Of a stretch of DNA of 61,884 nt, positions 9,537 through 18,391 are shown in pieces. The stretch lies in the NCBI RefSeq assembly GCF_000526235.1, contig NZ_JAFR01000001.1:1-61884 (forward strand). The letters run 5' to 3'. The notes beneath the pieces were generated by a model. It was not told where the DNA came from. It saw only the letters and a list, made by a program, of their open reading frames with translations, and searched no databases. Made by a program: the position numbers and the translations under genes. Every line of letters begins with the position of its first letter. Within the stretch, counting starts at the first letter, position 1. The DNA comes from Acholeplasma granularum ATCC 19168 (GTDB lineage Bacteria > Bacillota_I > Bacilli_A > Acholeplasmatales > Acholeplasmataceae).

Positions 9537-9584
9537 ATACCTAATCTGAAACAAAAAAAGAATACAGTTAATTTGTTATTACCA

Positions 9585-9593
9585 TGTTATAAT
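9585..9593 (+). promoter_or_regulatory. Extended -10 promoter upstream of a gene stub
   Basis: TGTTATAAT is a good extended -10 element. No convincing -35 was found. It lies 53 bp before the start of the short reading frame at 9646, suggesting that a transcribed gene once began here. Confidence 0.4.
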
Positions 9594-9645
9594 TAAATTA
9601 AGATAAACAATTAAATAAAGTAAGTACTTAATAACGGGGATAATT

Positions 9646-9729
9646 ATGGATATACTTAACAAAATAGAATTAGCAATTCAAAAATCATATGGTAAATCTA
9701 TTGATTGTCTTTTTCTACTTGATAATTAA
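9646..9729 (+). pseudogene. 5' stub of a truncated gene (27 codons)
   Basis: An ATG with a GGGGA ribosome-binding site and an upstream extended -10 promoter opens a frame that stops after 27 codons (MDILNKIELAIQKSYGKSID...). From about 9698 its 3' part overlaps the antisense end of a transposase relic. The simplest reading is a gene whose 5' end survived an insertion-element event and later decay. A genuine small peptide cannot be excluded. The original function is not recognisable. Confidence 0.4.
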
Positions 9730-9926
9730 ATGTACCATCGATATATAGCTTGGTTGAATCGATGTTATCATTTTTAATTAAATATTGGTTATGTTCATAA
9801 AATATCTTTTCAAAATGATCACTTAAATACATACTATAAAATCTTTAATATAATTTTCTGCTTAAGTAATTCTTTTAATTTTAGAATTTGCTTATTTAAT
9901 GAGCATGCTTGATACGCCTTATTCAT
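9698..9926 (-). pseudogene. Relic of an IS1182-like transposase
   Basis: On the minus strand, 9832-9698 reads 44 codons ending in a stop and contains 'LIKNDNIDSTKLYIDGTFN'. This resembles the region before the first catalytic Asp of IS1182-type transposases ('..LYIDGTK..'). Just upstream, 9926-9834 reads 30 codons in another frame ('MNKAYQACSLNKQILKLKEL'), consistent with a frameshift in the same decayed gene. Neither fragment is functional. No terminal inverted repeats were confidently found. Confidence 0.45.
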
Positions 9927-10012
9927 TGATGTGCATTTATGAGTTTATTTCATCATTTATACAAATGTAATCAATAAAATTTAAATTATAAATATATTTT
10001 CATATATCCAAT

Positions 10013-10079
10013 AAAACACCTTTCTTAATTGTATAGTATATGAAGAACAATAATACTATATTTTTATAAGGTGTTTTTT
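10013..10079. repeat. Imperfect 67-bp palindrome (hairpin)
   Basis: AAAACACCTT at the left pairs with AAGGTGTTTT at the right. An inner TATAGTAT pairs with ATACTATA around a 13-nt loop. The right arm ends in a T run, so it could act as a terminator for transcription from the left, or it may be a small palindromic repeat element. It lies in the decayed strip between the restriction genes and the protease gene. Confidence 0.5.
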
Positions 10080-10137
10080 CATATAAAAACACATGTGATA
10101 AAATAATATAAAGATGATTAAAAGGATGGTAAACAAG

Positions 10138-11253
10138 ATGAAAAATAAAACATTTATACTTATATATCTATTTATAATCTTATTTTTGGTAGGATGTAGT
10201 CCGTATCAGTACATACCAAGTATGGATTTACCGAATAATGATACTGAAGAAAAATACGAAGAAATAATACCACCAATTGATGAAGAAAACCCAGTTATGG
10301 AAGAAACTCATAACCCTACCGAACCTGATCTAAATTTAGAAGATAATATACCTAATTCTACTAATGAAGTAGAAAACGAAATTCATATTAATTTCTTTGT
10401 TGAGGATAAACTATATAATCAAATAGATGTAGCAAGCATTGATGATATTATTACACCCGACATTCCAAGTAAAGAAAACTATATCTTTATAGGTTGGTAT
10501 ACAAATAATGATGAATTATTTGATTTTGATGATGCAGTAGCTGGAACAACAAACCTCTATGCTAAATATTCAGTTGATTATTTAAAAGTTATTAATAAAT
10601 TATCAACTGAATATATGTCTACAAATGTAGAGATACACACCAAACATTGGAATCCTCAATTTGGTAGCTTTGGTGAAAAAGATATTGTCTATGGTACCGG
10701 TAGTGGCATAATATTTTATAATATGGATGGAATTTATTTTGTTCTAACAAATAACCATGTAGTAGAAAAATTAAATAGAGTATATCATGAGTATCAAATA
10801 GAAGACTATAAAGGAAATGTCTATAATGCAAATCTCTATAAGGGATCTGAAAGTTCAGACTATGATCTTGCTATTCTTTATTTTGAAGCACCAAATGAAA
10901 GTTTAAGAGTATCTAGTTTTGCTAGTGATAATCCAAAAATAGATACTGAAATGATTTCATTAGGTAGACCACATGGTCAAGATAATACAATTACTTTAGG
11001 AGTTATAAAAAGTTATCAAACAATTACTTTAAGTGATGATGAAAAAACAACTTCAAATGTTAAATTTGAAGTTATTAGACATAGTGCACCAATAGGACCA
11101 GGTTCTTCTGGTGGGGCGATTTTAAATATGAACTTTGAAATTATAGGAATAAACTTTGCTGGACCTAAAGATACTTTATTTAATGATTTATCTTATGGTT
11201 TTAGTATTCCTGTAAATGAAGTGAAAAACTATTTAAATATATACTTTTATTGA
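10138..11253 (+). CDS. Lipoprotein trypsin-like serine protease with an InlB-type repeat
   Basis: In-frame ATGs occur at 10114, 10126 and 10138. AAAGGA at 10121-10126 is correctly spaced only for the last, which also places the signal peptide at the very N-terminus. The lipobox 'FLVGC' puts the lipidated Cys at residue 20. After an acidic, Pro-rich linker, residues about 90-150 form a Listeria/Bacteroides (InlB B-type) repeat with 'YIFIGWYTNNDELFDF'. The C-terminal 220 residues are a chymotrypsin-fold protease with His in 'LTNNHVVE', Asp in 'SDYDLAILYF' and Ser in 'GPGSSGGAI'. No PDZ domain follows, unlike HtrA/DegP. It is probably a surface protease; the substrate is unknown. It stands alone between the palindrome and a terminator. 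Confidence 0.85.
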   Translation: MKNKTFILIYLFIILFLVGCSPYQYIPSMDLPNNDTEEKYEEIIPPIDEENPVMEETHNPTEPDLNLEDNIPNSTNEVENEIHINFFVEDKLYNQIDVASIDDIITPDIPSKENYIFIGWYTNNDELFDFDDAVAGTTNLYAKYSVDYLKVINKLSTEYMSTNVEIHTKHWNPQFGSFGEKDIVYGTGSGIIFYNMDGIYFVLTNNHVVEKLNRVYHEYQIEDYKGNVYNANLYKGSESSDYDLAILYFEAPNESLRVSSFASDNPKIDTEMISLGRPHGQDNTITLGVIKSYQTITLSDDEKTTSNVKFEVIRHSAPIGPGSSGGAILNMNFEIIGINFAGPKDTLFNDLSYGFSIPVNEVKNYLNIYFY

Positions 11254-11266
11254 TAAGTTATTAAGT

Positions 11267-11299
11267 AAAAATCCATATCTGAATTGATATGGATTTTTT
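11267..11299. terminator. Terminator between convergent genes
   Basis: AAAATCCATATC and GATATGGATTTTTT pair around a 5-6 nt loop, with T runs on both sides. It can serve both the protease gene and the convergent diguanylate cyclase gene. Confidence 0.75.
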
Positions 11300-11322
11300 A
11301 ATACCTAAATACGATATTTATT

Positions 11323-12261
11323 TTAGAACTTGTACTGGTTTTTACCGTTTTTCTTAGCTTGATACATTAAATCATCAGCATGATTAATCAGTTCATCTAA
11401 ACTCATTTTTGAATCATACTCAACTATACCTAAACTACCAGATACAGGTAGTCCATGACTAAATTTATAATTTCTAATACTTTGAATTAAGTTTTTTGAA
11501 AACTCAATAGATTTAGCTAATGTTGTATTAGGAAGGATAATAAAAAATTCATCACCACCATAACGATAAATTCTATAGCTTGTTTTAGATTCTTTTTCAA
11601 TGACTTCAACAAAATCAACTAAAATATCATCTCCCATTAAATGGCCAAAAGTATCATTAATCGATTTAAATTCATCAATATCAATCATTACTAAAGAAAA
11701 AGTTTTATTATTTTTATTAATTAAGGTTTCTAAATCCATATAAAGCATGCGTCTGTTATAAACCCCTGTTAATATATCATGTTCAGCATAATATCTGAGT
11801 TTATCTTCCATTTGGCGTGCCTCTGATATATTAAAGACAATACCATCTAATATAAGTGGATTACCTAACTCATCTTTTTTTGATATAACCCCTCTATCAT
11901 AATACCAAAGATAATGACCATCTTTATGACGAATTCTATATTCAACCTCATAAGCAGGAGATTTCCCTTTTAGGTGATTTCTCATATTATCCATAACAGC
12001 ATCATAATCATCAGGGTGTAGTTTTGATGTGAAAAACTCAAAACCAATATCAGCTATATCTTTAGGATTATAACCTAGAGTTGATGCTTTTAAATCATTA
12101 AAAATCACTTTATTTTCTTTCAAAAACCAAGTCCAGTGACCAAGGTTACCAGCCCACTTAAAGTTAATACTTTCATCATGCTCTACTTGCTTTAATCTAG
12201 CTTCTAGCTTAGTAATATAACTAATAAAGTCACTACTTGTCCAATCTTGATATTTTTTCAT
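11323..12261 (-). CDS. PAS-GGDEF diguanylate cyclase
   Basis: 312 residues, with no signal peptide or membrane segment, so probably cytosolic. Residues about 35-148 are a PAS/PAC sensor of the PAS_3 kind ('NLGHWTWFLKEN', 'VEYRIRHKDGHYLWYYDRG'). Residues 150-312 are a GGDEF domain with an intact signature GGDEF at 235-239 and 'MIDIDEFKSINDTFGH' for metal and substrate binding, so it should make c-di-GMP. The usual inhibitory RxxD site upstream of GGDEF is absent (the sequence there is 'ESKTSYRIYR'), suggesting no product inhibition by that route. No EAL or PilZ protein is in the window. It is monocistronic. Confidence 0.9.
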   Translation of the reverse strand: MKKYQDWTSSDFISYITKLEARLKQVEHDESINFKWAGNLGHWTWFLKENKVIFNDLKASTLGYNPKDIADIGFEFFTSKLHPDDYDAVMDNMRNHLKGKSPAYEVEYRIRHKDGHYLWYYDRGVISKKDELGNPLILDGIVFNISEARQMEDKLRYYAEHDILTGVYNRRMLYMDLETLINKNNKTFSLVMIDIDEFKSINDTFGHLMGDDILVDFVEVIEKESKTSYRIYRYGGDEFFIILPNTTLAKSIEFSKNLIQSIRNYKFSHGLPVSGSLGIVEYDSKMSLDELINHADDLMYQAKKNGKNQYKF

Positions 12262-12306
12262 GGGCTATCCTCTTTCTTTGAAACAATAAATTTAAATTTA
12301 CACTTA

Positions 12307-12315
12307 ATTATAGCA
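12307..12315 (-). promoter_or_regulatory. Extended -10 promoter for the diguanylate cyclase gene
   Basis: Read on the minus strand the sequence is TGCTATAAT, a consensus extended -10 element about 45 bp before the start codon. The -35 region is weak. Confidence 0.5.
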
Positions 12316-12414
12316 GTTTTATAGGAATAGATTTTATATTTTATTTTTATGTTTCAATTATTATATGAAAAAATAATGATAGTTTTGTATATTTTAATAC
12401 TAATACTTAACTAA

Positions 12415-12444
12415 TTGAGCATTAACTTTCTTTTATGTTAAAAT
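12415..12444 (+). promoter_or_regulatory. Promoter of galE
   Basis: TTGAGC (12415-12420), an 18-bp spacer and TAAAAT (12439-12444) preceded by TGT form an extended -10 promoter. It lies 38 bp before galE, which has a GAGGTG ribosome-binding site. Confidence 0.55.
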
Positions 12445-12482
12445 AATTATGATACAAACGATTAATTAAACGAGGTGTAGTA

Positions 12483-13475
12483 ATGAAAGTATTAGTAACG
12501 GGTGGTACAGGATATATTGGTTCACATACAGTTGTAGAATTATTAAATTTAGGACATGATGTTGTAATTGTTGATAATTTATATAATAGTCAATTGGATG
12601 TATTAGATAAAATATTAAAAATATCAAATTCTAAAGATCTTAAATTTTATGAAGCAGATTGTAAGGACTATGAAAAGCTTGATGAAATTTTTAAATTAGA
12701 AAAATTTGATTCTATCATACATTTTGCAGGTTATAAAGCAGTTGGGGAATCCGTTTTAAAACCACTCATGTATTATGATAATAATTTAAATACAACAATC
12801 ACTTTAGCAAGATTAGCTGAAAAATATCAAATAAAGAACTTTATCTTTTCATCATCAGCAACAGTTTATGGTGAACAACAATCACCACTTAATGAAAATT
12901 TAGAACTTAAAACCACCTCTAATCCATATGGTGAAACAAAAAAGATGAGTGAAAGAATTTTATCGGATTTTTCAAAAAACAATAAAGATATGCATATAAC
13001 ATTACTCAGATACTTTAATCCAATTGGTGCCCACGAAAGTGGTTTAATTGGAGAAAAACCTCAAGGTACACCGAATAACTTAATGCCTTATGTAACTCAA
13101 GTAGCTAAAGGCATAAGAGAAAAATTATTTGTTTTTGGTAATGACTATGATACTGTTGATGGTACTGGTGTAAGAGATTATATCCATGTGGTTGATTTAG
13201 CTAAAGGGCATATTGCAGCATTATTAAATGCTCATAAAGGCTTAAATTTTTATAATCTAGGATCTGGTATTGGTACATCAGTTTTAGAACTCATTCAAAC
13301 ATTTGAAAAAGTAAATGAAATAAAAGTTCCATTTGAAATAGTAGATCGTCGTCCTGGAGACTTAGCAACTGTTTATGCAGATGCAAGTAAAGCTAAAAAA
13401 GAACTTAGATGGGAAACTAAAAAAACATTAGAAGATATGGTTAAAGATTCTTGGTTTTTTGAAAAGAATTTATAA
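12483..13475 (+). CDS. galE: UDP-glucose 4-epimerase
   Basis: 330 residues, the standard GalE length. The N-terminal Rossmann motif is 'TGGTGYIGSH', followed by 'SSSATVYG' and the catalytic Y-x3-K in 'NPYGETKK'. 'LLRYFNPIGAHESGLIGE', 'NNLMPYVTQVA' and 'GTGVRDYIHVVDLAKGH' are hallmarks of GalE rather than of other extended SDR enzymes. It interconverts UDP-glucose and UDP-galactose with bound NAD. It is probably monocistronic, between its own promoter and a terminator. With the alpha-galactosidase and beta-galactosidase-family genes downstream, it could channel galactose (via UDP-galactose) to glucose, or supply UDP-galactose for glycolipids. No galK or galT is in the window. Confidence 0.95.
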   Translation: MKVLVTGGTGYIGSHTVVELLNLGHDVVIVDNLYNSQLDVLDKILKISNSKDLKFYEADCKDYEKLDEIFKLEKFDSIIHFAGYKAVGESVLKPLMYYDNNLNTTITLARLAEKYQIKNFIFSSSATVYGEQQSPLNENLELKTTSNPYGETKKMSERILSDFSKNNKDMHITLLRYFNPIGAHESGLIGEKPQGTPNNLMPYVTQVAKGIREKLFVFGNDYDTVDGTGVRDYIHVVDLAKGHIAALLNAHKGLNFYNLGSGIGTSVLELIQTFEKVNEIKVPFEIVDRRPGDLATVYADASKAKKELRWETKKTLEDMVKDSWFFEKNL

Positions 13476-13494
13476 TTAAATATTAATATAATTT

Positions 13495-13525
13495 AAGGGG
13501 TTATAAAACTTTCATAACCCCTTTA
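13495..13525 (+). terminator. Hairpin after galE
   Basis: AAGGGGTTAT pairs with ATAACCCCTT around a loop of about 9 nt. The T run is delayed by about 12 nt ('GGTTATTTTTT'), so the terminator is plausible but not classic. Confidence 0.5.
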
Positions 13526-13643
13526 AATATGGTTATTTTTTGACAATTTAAAAATAATTTATTGAGTCAATGCATAAGGCAATTAAATTATGAACCAAGT
13601 CACTATAATTATGTATACAAGACAAATAAAAAAGGTGGATTAT

Positions 13644-15035
13644 ATGTTTAAAAATTATGAAATAGACAGTATAGGTAAAGGTATACTTTATATTGTTACA
13701 ATTTTAGTTATTGGACTTCTATATTTTTTAAAGAAAAAACATGTGAAGTTTAGTCAGAGAGTATTAGTTGGTTTAGGACTAGGTGTTTTAGTGGGATTCT
13801 TACTTGGACCAATTACTACAAATTTCTACTTTTATGAGGGAACAAATACAACACCTTCTGTAAGAGTTGCAAGTATTATTGAAGTCATACGTCCAATTGG
13901 TCAATTATATTTAAGACTTATACAAATGATTGTTGTACCACTAGTATTAACATCAATTATTAAAAGTTTTACATCCATTAATGATTTAACAAAACTAAAG
14001 AAAATAGGAACTAAAACACTGTTTTGGTTACTATTAACAACAGCAATCGGTACTGTTATTGGATTTGTGTTTGCTACTTTATTTAATTTAGGTAATGGCT
14101 TTGCTGTTGTTGGTGCTTATACACCTAAAGCAATTAAGTTTGTTGAAAATGTCATATTAGATTTCTTCCCTAATAATTTATTTGGGGCATTAAGTGGAAA
14201 TGTTGTTATACCGGTTGTAGTATTTGGTTTAATTGCATCAGTTGCAATATTAAGAGAAATGAAAAAGCATCCAGAAAGAGTAGAACCTTTTTTAAAATTT
14301 AATGAATCAGTTAATAGAATTATGATTCAAATTACTAAAATGATTATGAACCTTACACCTTATGCAGTATTTTCATTTATTGCATTTGCAGTTGCAAGAA
14401 ACAGTATAAATGGATTAGGTCAATTAGGAATATACATCTTAGTAATGTATCTTGCAATGCTTGTTCACTTTATACTTGTTCAATTAGGACTTATTAAAGC
14501 TTTTGGATTAAGCCCTATTCAGTTTATTAAAAACTTCGCACCAGCAATGACTATTGCTTTTACTACTCAAAGTAGTTATGGTACACTACCTGTTACCACA
14601 CGCGTATTAAAAGAAAATGCAGGTGTTTCTGGTGGTGTTGCTGACTTTGTTGCACCAATTGGTGCTAATGTTGGAATGAATGCCTGTGGTGGAATATTTC
14701 CTGCAATGGTTGCAGTTATTACAGCAAACGCATATGGTATTGAACTAAGTGTTATACAAATGTTTTTATTAGTTGTTACAACAACAATTGCAAGCATTGG
14801 TATTGCAGGGGTTCCTGGTATTGCTACAATTGCAGCAACTGTAACACTATCTGCAATGGGACTACCTATTGAAGGTATTGCACTTATTGTTGCTGTTGAT
14901 CCACTTGTTGATATGGGTAGAACAATGGTAAACGTTATAGGAACTGGAGTTGTTTCAGTAATTGTTGCCAAATCAGAAAATGAAATTGATTTAGATATAT
15001 ATAACGCTTCAAACGAGAAATTTGTTCAATCATAA
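13644..15035 (+). CDS. Dicarboxylate/amino-acid:cation symporter, TcyP-like (possible cystine uptake)
   Basis: An in-frame ATG exists at 13590, but AAGGTGG directly before 13644 marks that as the start, giving 463 residues. It is a polytopic membrane protein of the DAACS (glutamate/dicarboxylate symporter) family. The hairpin and transport core is visible around 'TTQSSYGTLPVTTRVLKEN' and 'APIGANVGMNACGGIFPAMV', and the last core helix around 'VDPLVDMGRTMVNVIGTG'. The N-terminus 'KKKHVKFSQRVLVGLGLG' and the length resemble Bacillus TcyP, an L-cystine importer. The substrate assignment is therefore a moderate inference; dicarboxylates or glutamate are alternatives. It is followed by a terminator. 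Confidence 0.85.
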   Translation: MFKNYEIDSIGKGILYIVTILVIGLLYFLKKKHVKFSQRVLVGLGLGVLVGFLLGPITTNFYFYEGTNTTPSVRVASIIEVIRPIGQLYLRLIQMIVVPLVLTSIIKSFTSINDLTKLKKIGTKTLFWLLLTTAIGTVIGFVFATLFNLGNGFAVVGAYTPKAIKFVENVILDFFPNNLFGALSGNVVIPVVVFGLIASVAILREMKKHPERVEPFLKFNESVNRIMIQITKMIMNLTPYAVFSFIAFAVARNSINGLGQLGIYILVMYLAMLVHFILVQLGLIKAFGLSPIQFIKNFAPAMTIAFTTQSSYGTLPVTTRVLKENAGVSGGVADFVAPIGANVGMNACGGIFPAMVAVITANAYGIELSVIQMFLLVVTTTIASIGIAGVPGIATIAATVTLSAMGLPIEGIALIVAVDPLVDMGRTMVNVIGTGVVSVIVAKSENEIDLDIYNASNEKFVQS

Positions 15036-15043
15036 TTTAATTT

Positions 15044-15084
15044 AAGATCTATATGCATAATTTAAAATGCGTATAGATTTTTTA
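15044..15084 (+). terminator. Rho-independent terminator after the symporter gene
   Basis: AAGATCTATATGCAT pairs with ATGCGTATAGATTTTTT (one mismatch) around an 8-nt loop, followed by a T run. Confidence 0.75.
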
Positions 15085-15118
15085 TTATCTAATGAAACTA
15101 ATAATCTTTTAATGCTCA

Positions 15119-15127
15119 TGGTATAAT
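15119..15127 (+). promoter_or_regulatory. Extended -10 promoter before the UvrD-like gene
   Basis: TGGTATAAT is a consensus extended -10 element 41 bp upstream of the start codon. The -35 element is not recognisable. Confidence 0.5.
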
Positions 15128-15168
15128 TAATTTAAAGAATAAAAAAAATAGAATTTAAGGGGAATTCT

Positions 15169-17307
15169 ATGAAATATAATTATACAGATGAACAAAGAAG
15201 TGCAATCACAACACATGCATCCTGTTTTTTATTACTTGGTGCTGCAGGTACCGGTAAAACGCATGTTTTAGTTGAGCGCATTAACTATTTAGTTAAAGAA
15301 ACTAAATTAGAACCAAACCAAATCTTAATATTAACAAGTACTTTTAATGAAGTTATGAATTTAAAAGATCAATTAGATGATTTAATGGATACATCTAACA
15401 TAGCTATTTTTACAATGGATAGTTTTGCATTAAAGATTATTTTAGATTATGAAGGATACAATAAAAACTTTATTTCAAAATCAATATATGATGAAATTAA
15501 ATTATCAATTACAAAAGATATCATTCCAAATTTAAAACAGTTTAATGAATATCAAAAAAGACCTCATATATTTTCAAATCTAAAAATAAATATAGAAGAA
15601 GAATTAGAAAACTACTTAAAAGAAAATAATATATCTTTAAATGAAAACTTTATAAATTATGCTATGAACTTACTTCTAAATGATAAAGATCTACAAAAAA
15701 ATATAATTAATAGTTATAGTCATATATTTATTGACCGCTCAGAAGATATTTATGGGAATATAAAAGAATTTATTAAACTGATTACATCAAACACTCATAA
15801 TTTATTTATCTTAGGTAATGCAGATCAAAACATGCATCAAATAGATATAAAAGAAACATATTTATATGAAATTTATGAAAATAAAGATTTTGAACGTATC
15901 AGTTTAATCGATAACTATAAAACAAATAACTCAATTATTAAATTCTCAACAATAATTAATCATAATTTAAATAGAATCATGCCAGAAATTAAATATATGA
16001 GGCTAGATCATTATAAGCCCGACTTAAACATTTATGATGATGAAAAAACATTATATGATGCTTTAATTAAAGATATAAATGAAATTAAATTAAAAGATAA
16101 TGATAGTAACTTATCTGATTATGCAATCATAGTACCTAATAATACTTATAAAGATGAATTAACTAAAAAATTAAAACATCATTTTAAATTACCTGAAAAA
16201 GACAATCTTATAATAGAAAACCACCAAAAAATTATTCGTTTACTAAATGAACGAATCAATGATACATCAATTAATGATGATAACTTTTTTATTACAATAT
16301 TAAATATATTAGATGATGAATCAATTGATAAAAGACTAAAAGATTATTATACAAACATATTATCAATCTATATGAAATTTACTAAAAATTTTTCAATAAA
16401 GTCATTTATAATATTCTTACAATTAAAAGCATATGAAAAAATAAATATAAAAAGTGATTACTTAATTAGTATATTAACATTAGAAGAAACAAAAGGTGTA
16501 GACTTTAAATATGTATTCACATTATTTTTAAGTCAAATGTTAAATGAAGATAATGAATTATCCAGAAGAATTATGTATAACATTTTATTTACTGCTCAAG
16601 ACCATATCATGATGTATGATCTTAAGATAAATCATCATGATATATTAGAGGAACTTATTTATATTAAAAATAATTGGAATAAAATAAAAGTTTTAAAATC
16701 AGGATATTCTAATATCATATCCTCTACAAACTCATATTTAAGACCCAAAGAACTAGACATATTTGAACAAATAAAAATTAAGTATAAAACTTATCCAAAA
16801 CTAAGTAGTGAATTAAAGTATTTAATTGAACTTATCATTTACTTTGATCAAAAACTAAATATGATAGATACACCAAAAAATATAGATATCTATATGCAAG
16901 CATTTAGATATTTTATTCAACATACCTTAAAAGTAACACTTGATACTATATTTGATGAACAAAGAAATAAAATAGCAAGTTACTTTTCAGGTGGTTCAGC
17001 AGGTGGCTTTAATATGGATAGAGACTATGAGTTATTAATTAAACAAAAACTACTAGACAAATGCTTTACTAAAAATGAATTTAAATCGATTCACGATATT
17101 TATAGATACTTATCAGCAACACATCATAAAAATGATTATGTAGTCTTAAATAAAAAAGAACTTAAAGATGCCTCAAAAAACATTGAAATTTATAGAAAAC
17201 TAACAAACAGAGATAAAGTGAAATATTTTTGTAGTGTCATTAATTTATATGATGCATTAAATTTAAGTGATAAGCACTTAAGAGTAATTGAAGAAAAAAT
17301 AGAATAA
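15169..17307 (+). CDS. UvrD/Rep-like SF1 helicase-family protein with degenerate motifs
   Basis: 712 residues. The N-terminus 'YTDEQRSAITTHASCFLLLGAAGTGKT' is a typical UvrD Q-motif plus Walker A (24-31). Motif Ia-like 'ILTSTFNEVMNLKDQL' follows. The Walker B/DExQ box is altered: 'IFIDRSEDIYG' replaces the usual VDExQD. Motif III is 'LGNADQNMHQI' instead of GDxxQSIY. A motif V-like 'TLEETKGVDFKYVFTLF' is present. The C-terminal 170 residues do not resemble the UvrD 2B domain. ATP may still bind, but helicase activity is doubtful. No nuclease domain is visible, so it is not AddA or a fusion nuclease. It is probably monocistronic. Confidence 0.75.
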   Translation: MKYNYTDEQRSAITTHASCFLLLGAAGTGKTHVLVERINYLVKETKLEPNQILILTSTFNEVMNLKDQLDDLMDTSNIAIFTMDSFALKIILDYEGYNKNFISKSIYDEIKLSITKDIIPNLKQFNEYQKRPHIFSNLKINIEEELENYLKENNISLNENFINYAMNLLLNDKDLQKNIINSYSHIFIDRSEDIYGNIKEFIKLITSNTHNLFILGNADQNMHQIDIKETYLYEIYENKDFERISLIDNYKTNNSIIKFSTIINHNLNRIMPEIKYMRLDHYKPDLNIYDDEKTLYDALIKDINEIKLKDNDSNLSDYAIIVPNNTYKDELTKKLKHHFKLPEKDNLIIENHQKIIRLLNERINDTSINDDNFFITILNILDDESIDKRLKDYYTNILSIYMKFTKNFSIKSFIIFLQLKAYEKINIKSDYLISILTLEETKGVDFKYVFTLFLSQMLNEDNELSRRIMYNILFTAQDHIMMYDLKINHHDILEELIYIKNNWNKIKVLKSGYSNIISSTNSYLRPKELDIFEQIKIKYKTYPKLSSELKYLIELIIYFDQKLNMIDTPKNIDIYMQAFRYFIQHTLKVTLDTIFDEQRNKIASYFSGGSAGGFNMDRDYELLIKQKLLDKCFTKNEFKSIHDIYRYLSATHHKNDYVVLNKKELKDASKNIEIYRKLTNRDKVKYFCSVINLYDALNLSDKHLRVIEEKIE

Positions 17308-17381
17308 ATATCAATATAGATATAAATTAAATGAATATTCTTGTACTATACTAGAAGTGTATTCATAAATATATAAGGATA

Positions 17382-17398
17382 GTGTATATTAAATACAC
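17382..17398. promoter_or_regulatory. Palindrome before the PfkB kinase gene (possible operator)
   Basis: GTGTATATTAAATACAC has 6-bp arms around 5 bp and lies just upstream of the ribosome-binding site. A half copy GTGTATT occurs 25 bp before it. It may be a repressor site; no cognate regulator gene is adjacent. Confidence 0.4.
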
Positions 17399-17412
17399 GA
17401 ATAGGTGCAATT

Positions 17413-18366
17413 ATGAAAGTAATAACTATGGGTGAATTATTAATAGATTTTATGCCTAAAGAAAAGGGTTTGGATCTAACAGGTGTAAGAAACTTCATCA
17501 AACATGCAGGTGGTGCACCTGCAAATGTGAGTGCTGTTGTAGCAAAACTTGGAGGAGATGCAACATTTTTAGGTCAAGTTGGGCATGATAGTTTTGGTCA
17601 CTATCTAATTGATAAATTAAAATCATTTAATGTAGATACATCATATATACATCAAACATCTAAGGCATTAACATCAATTAGCTTTGTAAGTTTAAAAGAT
17701 AATGGTGAACGTGATTTTATGTTTTATAGAAATCCTGGTGCTGATGAACTTTATGAAGCAGCTATGGTTCCTAAATTATTATTTGATCATAATATCTTTC
17801 ATTTTTGTTCAGTATCACTAACAGATAACCCAATTAAAGATGCCCACCTAAAAGCAATCAAATTAACAAGAGAAAATAATGGACTAGTAAGCTTTGATCC
17901 AAACATTCGTCTATCTTTATGGCATGATCATAAAAAGTTATTAAACAGAATTTATGAATTTTTAGATTTAGCAGATATTTTAAAGGTTGCTAACGATGAG
18001 TTATCATTTTTAACGGGATTTCACGATGAAAAAATAGCGATTAAATCGCTATTTAAAGGCTCTGTTAAAGTAATCATCATAACACGTGGTAAAGAAGGAG
18101 CAAGGCTTTATTTTAAAGATATAGAAGGTTTTATCGAACATACAGGGTATGTTGTAGATAGTATTGATACAACCGGTGCAGGCGATGCATTTATGGGGGC
18201 GTTTTTATACCAACTAAGTAAAAACAATTTAGTTTTAAATCAACATAACAGTTATGACATCTTAAAGTTTTCAAATGCATATGCAGCACTATCAACAACT
18301 AAACTAGGTGGTATGGAAAATATACCGAGTATGCAAGAGTTAAAATTATTTATAAAGTCTAATTAG
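17413..18366 (+). CDS. PfkB-family sugar kinase, fructokinase-like
   Basis: 317 residues, standard for ribokinase/PfkB enzymes. 'MGELLIDFMP' and 'HAGGAPANVSAVVAKLGG' are the N-terminal substrate-binding signatures, as in ScrK/fructokinases. 'DTTGAGDAFMGAF' (252-264) holds the catalytic base Asp258 and the anion hole. It phosphorylates a hexose with ATP in the cytosol. Fructose is the most likely substrate by overall pattern, but 2-keto-3-deoxygluconate or another furanose sugar cannot be excluded. No invertase or transporter is adjacent. It lies 25 bp upstream of the signal-less protease gene and may be cotranscribed with it. Confidence 0.85.
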   Translation: MKVITMGELLIDFMPKEKGLDLTGVRNFIKHAGGAPANVSAVVAKLGGDATFLGQVGHDSFGHYLIDKLKSFNVDTSYIHQTSKALTSISFVSLKDNGERDFMFYRNPGADELYEAAMVPKLLFDHNIFHFCSVSLTDNPIKDAHLKAIKLTRENNGLVSFDPNIRLSLWHDHKKLLNRIYEFLDLADILKVANDELSFLTGFHDEKIAIKSLFKGSVKVIIITRGKEGARLYFKDIEGFIEHTGYVVDSIDTTGAGDAFMGAFLYQLSKNNLVLNQHNSYDILKFSNAYAALSTTKLGGMENIPSMQELKLFIKSN

Positions 18367-18391
18367 CTAGATATAAGTAAGGGGAGTTTAA

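Noticed and set aside
10138-11253. HtrA/DegP assignment for the lipoprotein protease
   Set aside because: No PDZ domain is present and an InlB-type repeat precedes the protease domain, so only the general trypsin-like family is supported.
13540-13609. Promoter TTGACA (13540) for the symporter gene
   Set aside because: No -10 element lies at 16-18 bp; the TATAAT at 13604 is far too distant for this -35.
14576-14971. 131-codon minus-strand frame inside the symporter gene
   Set aside because: Low-complexity (Ala/Ile/Thr/Pro) shadow of a strongly supported membrane-protein gene; no ribosome-binding site.
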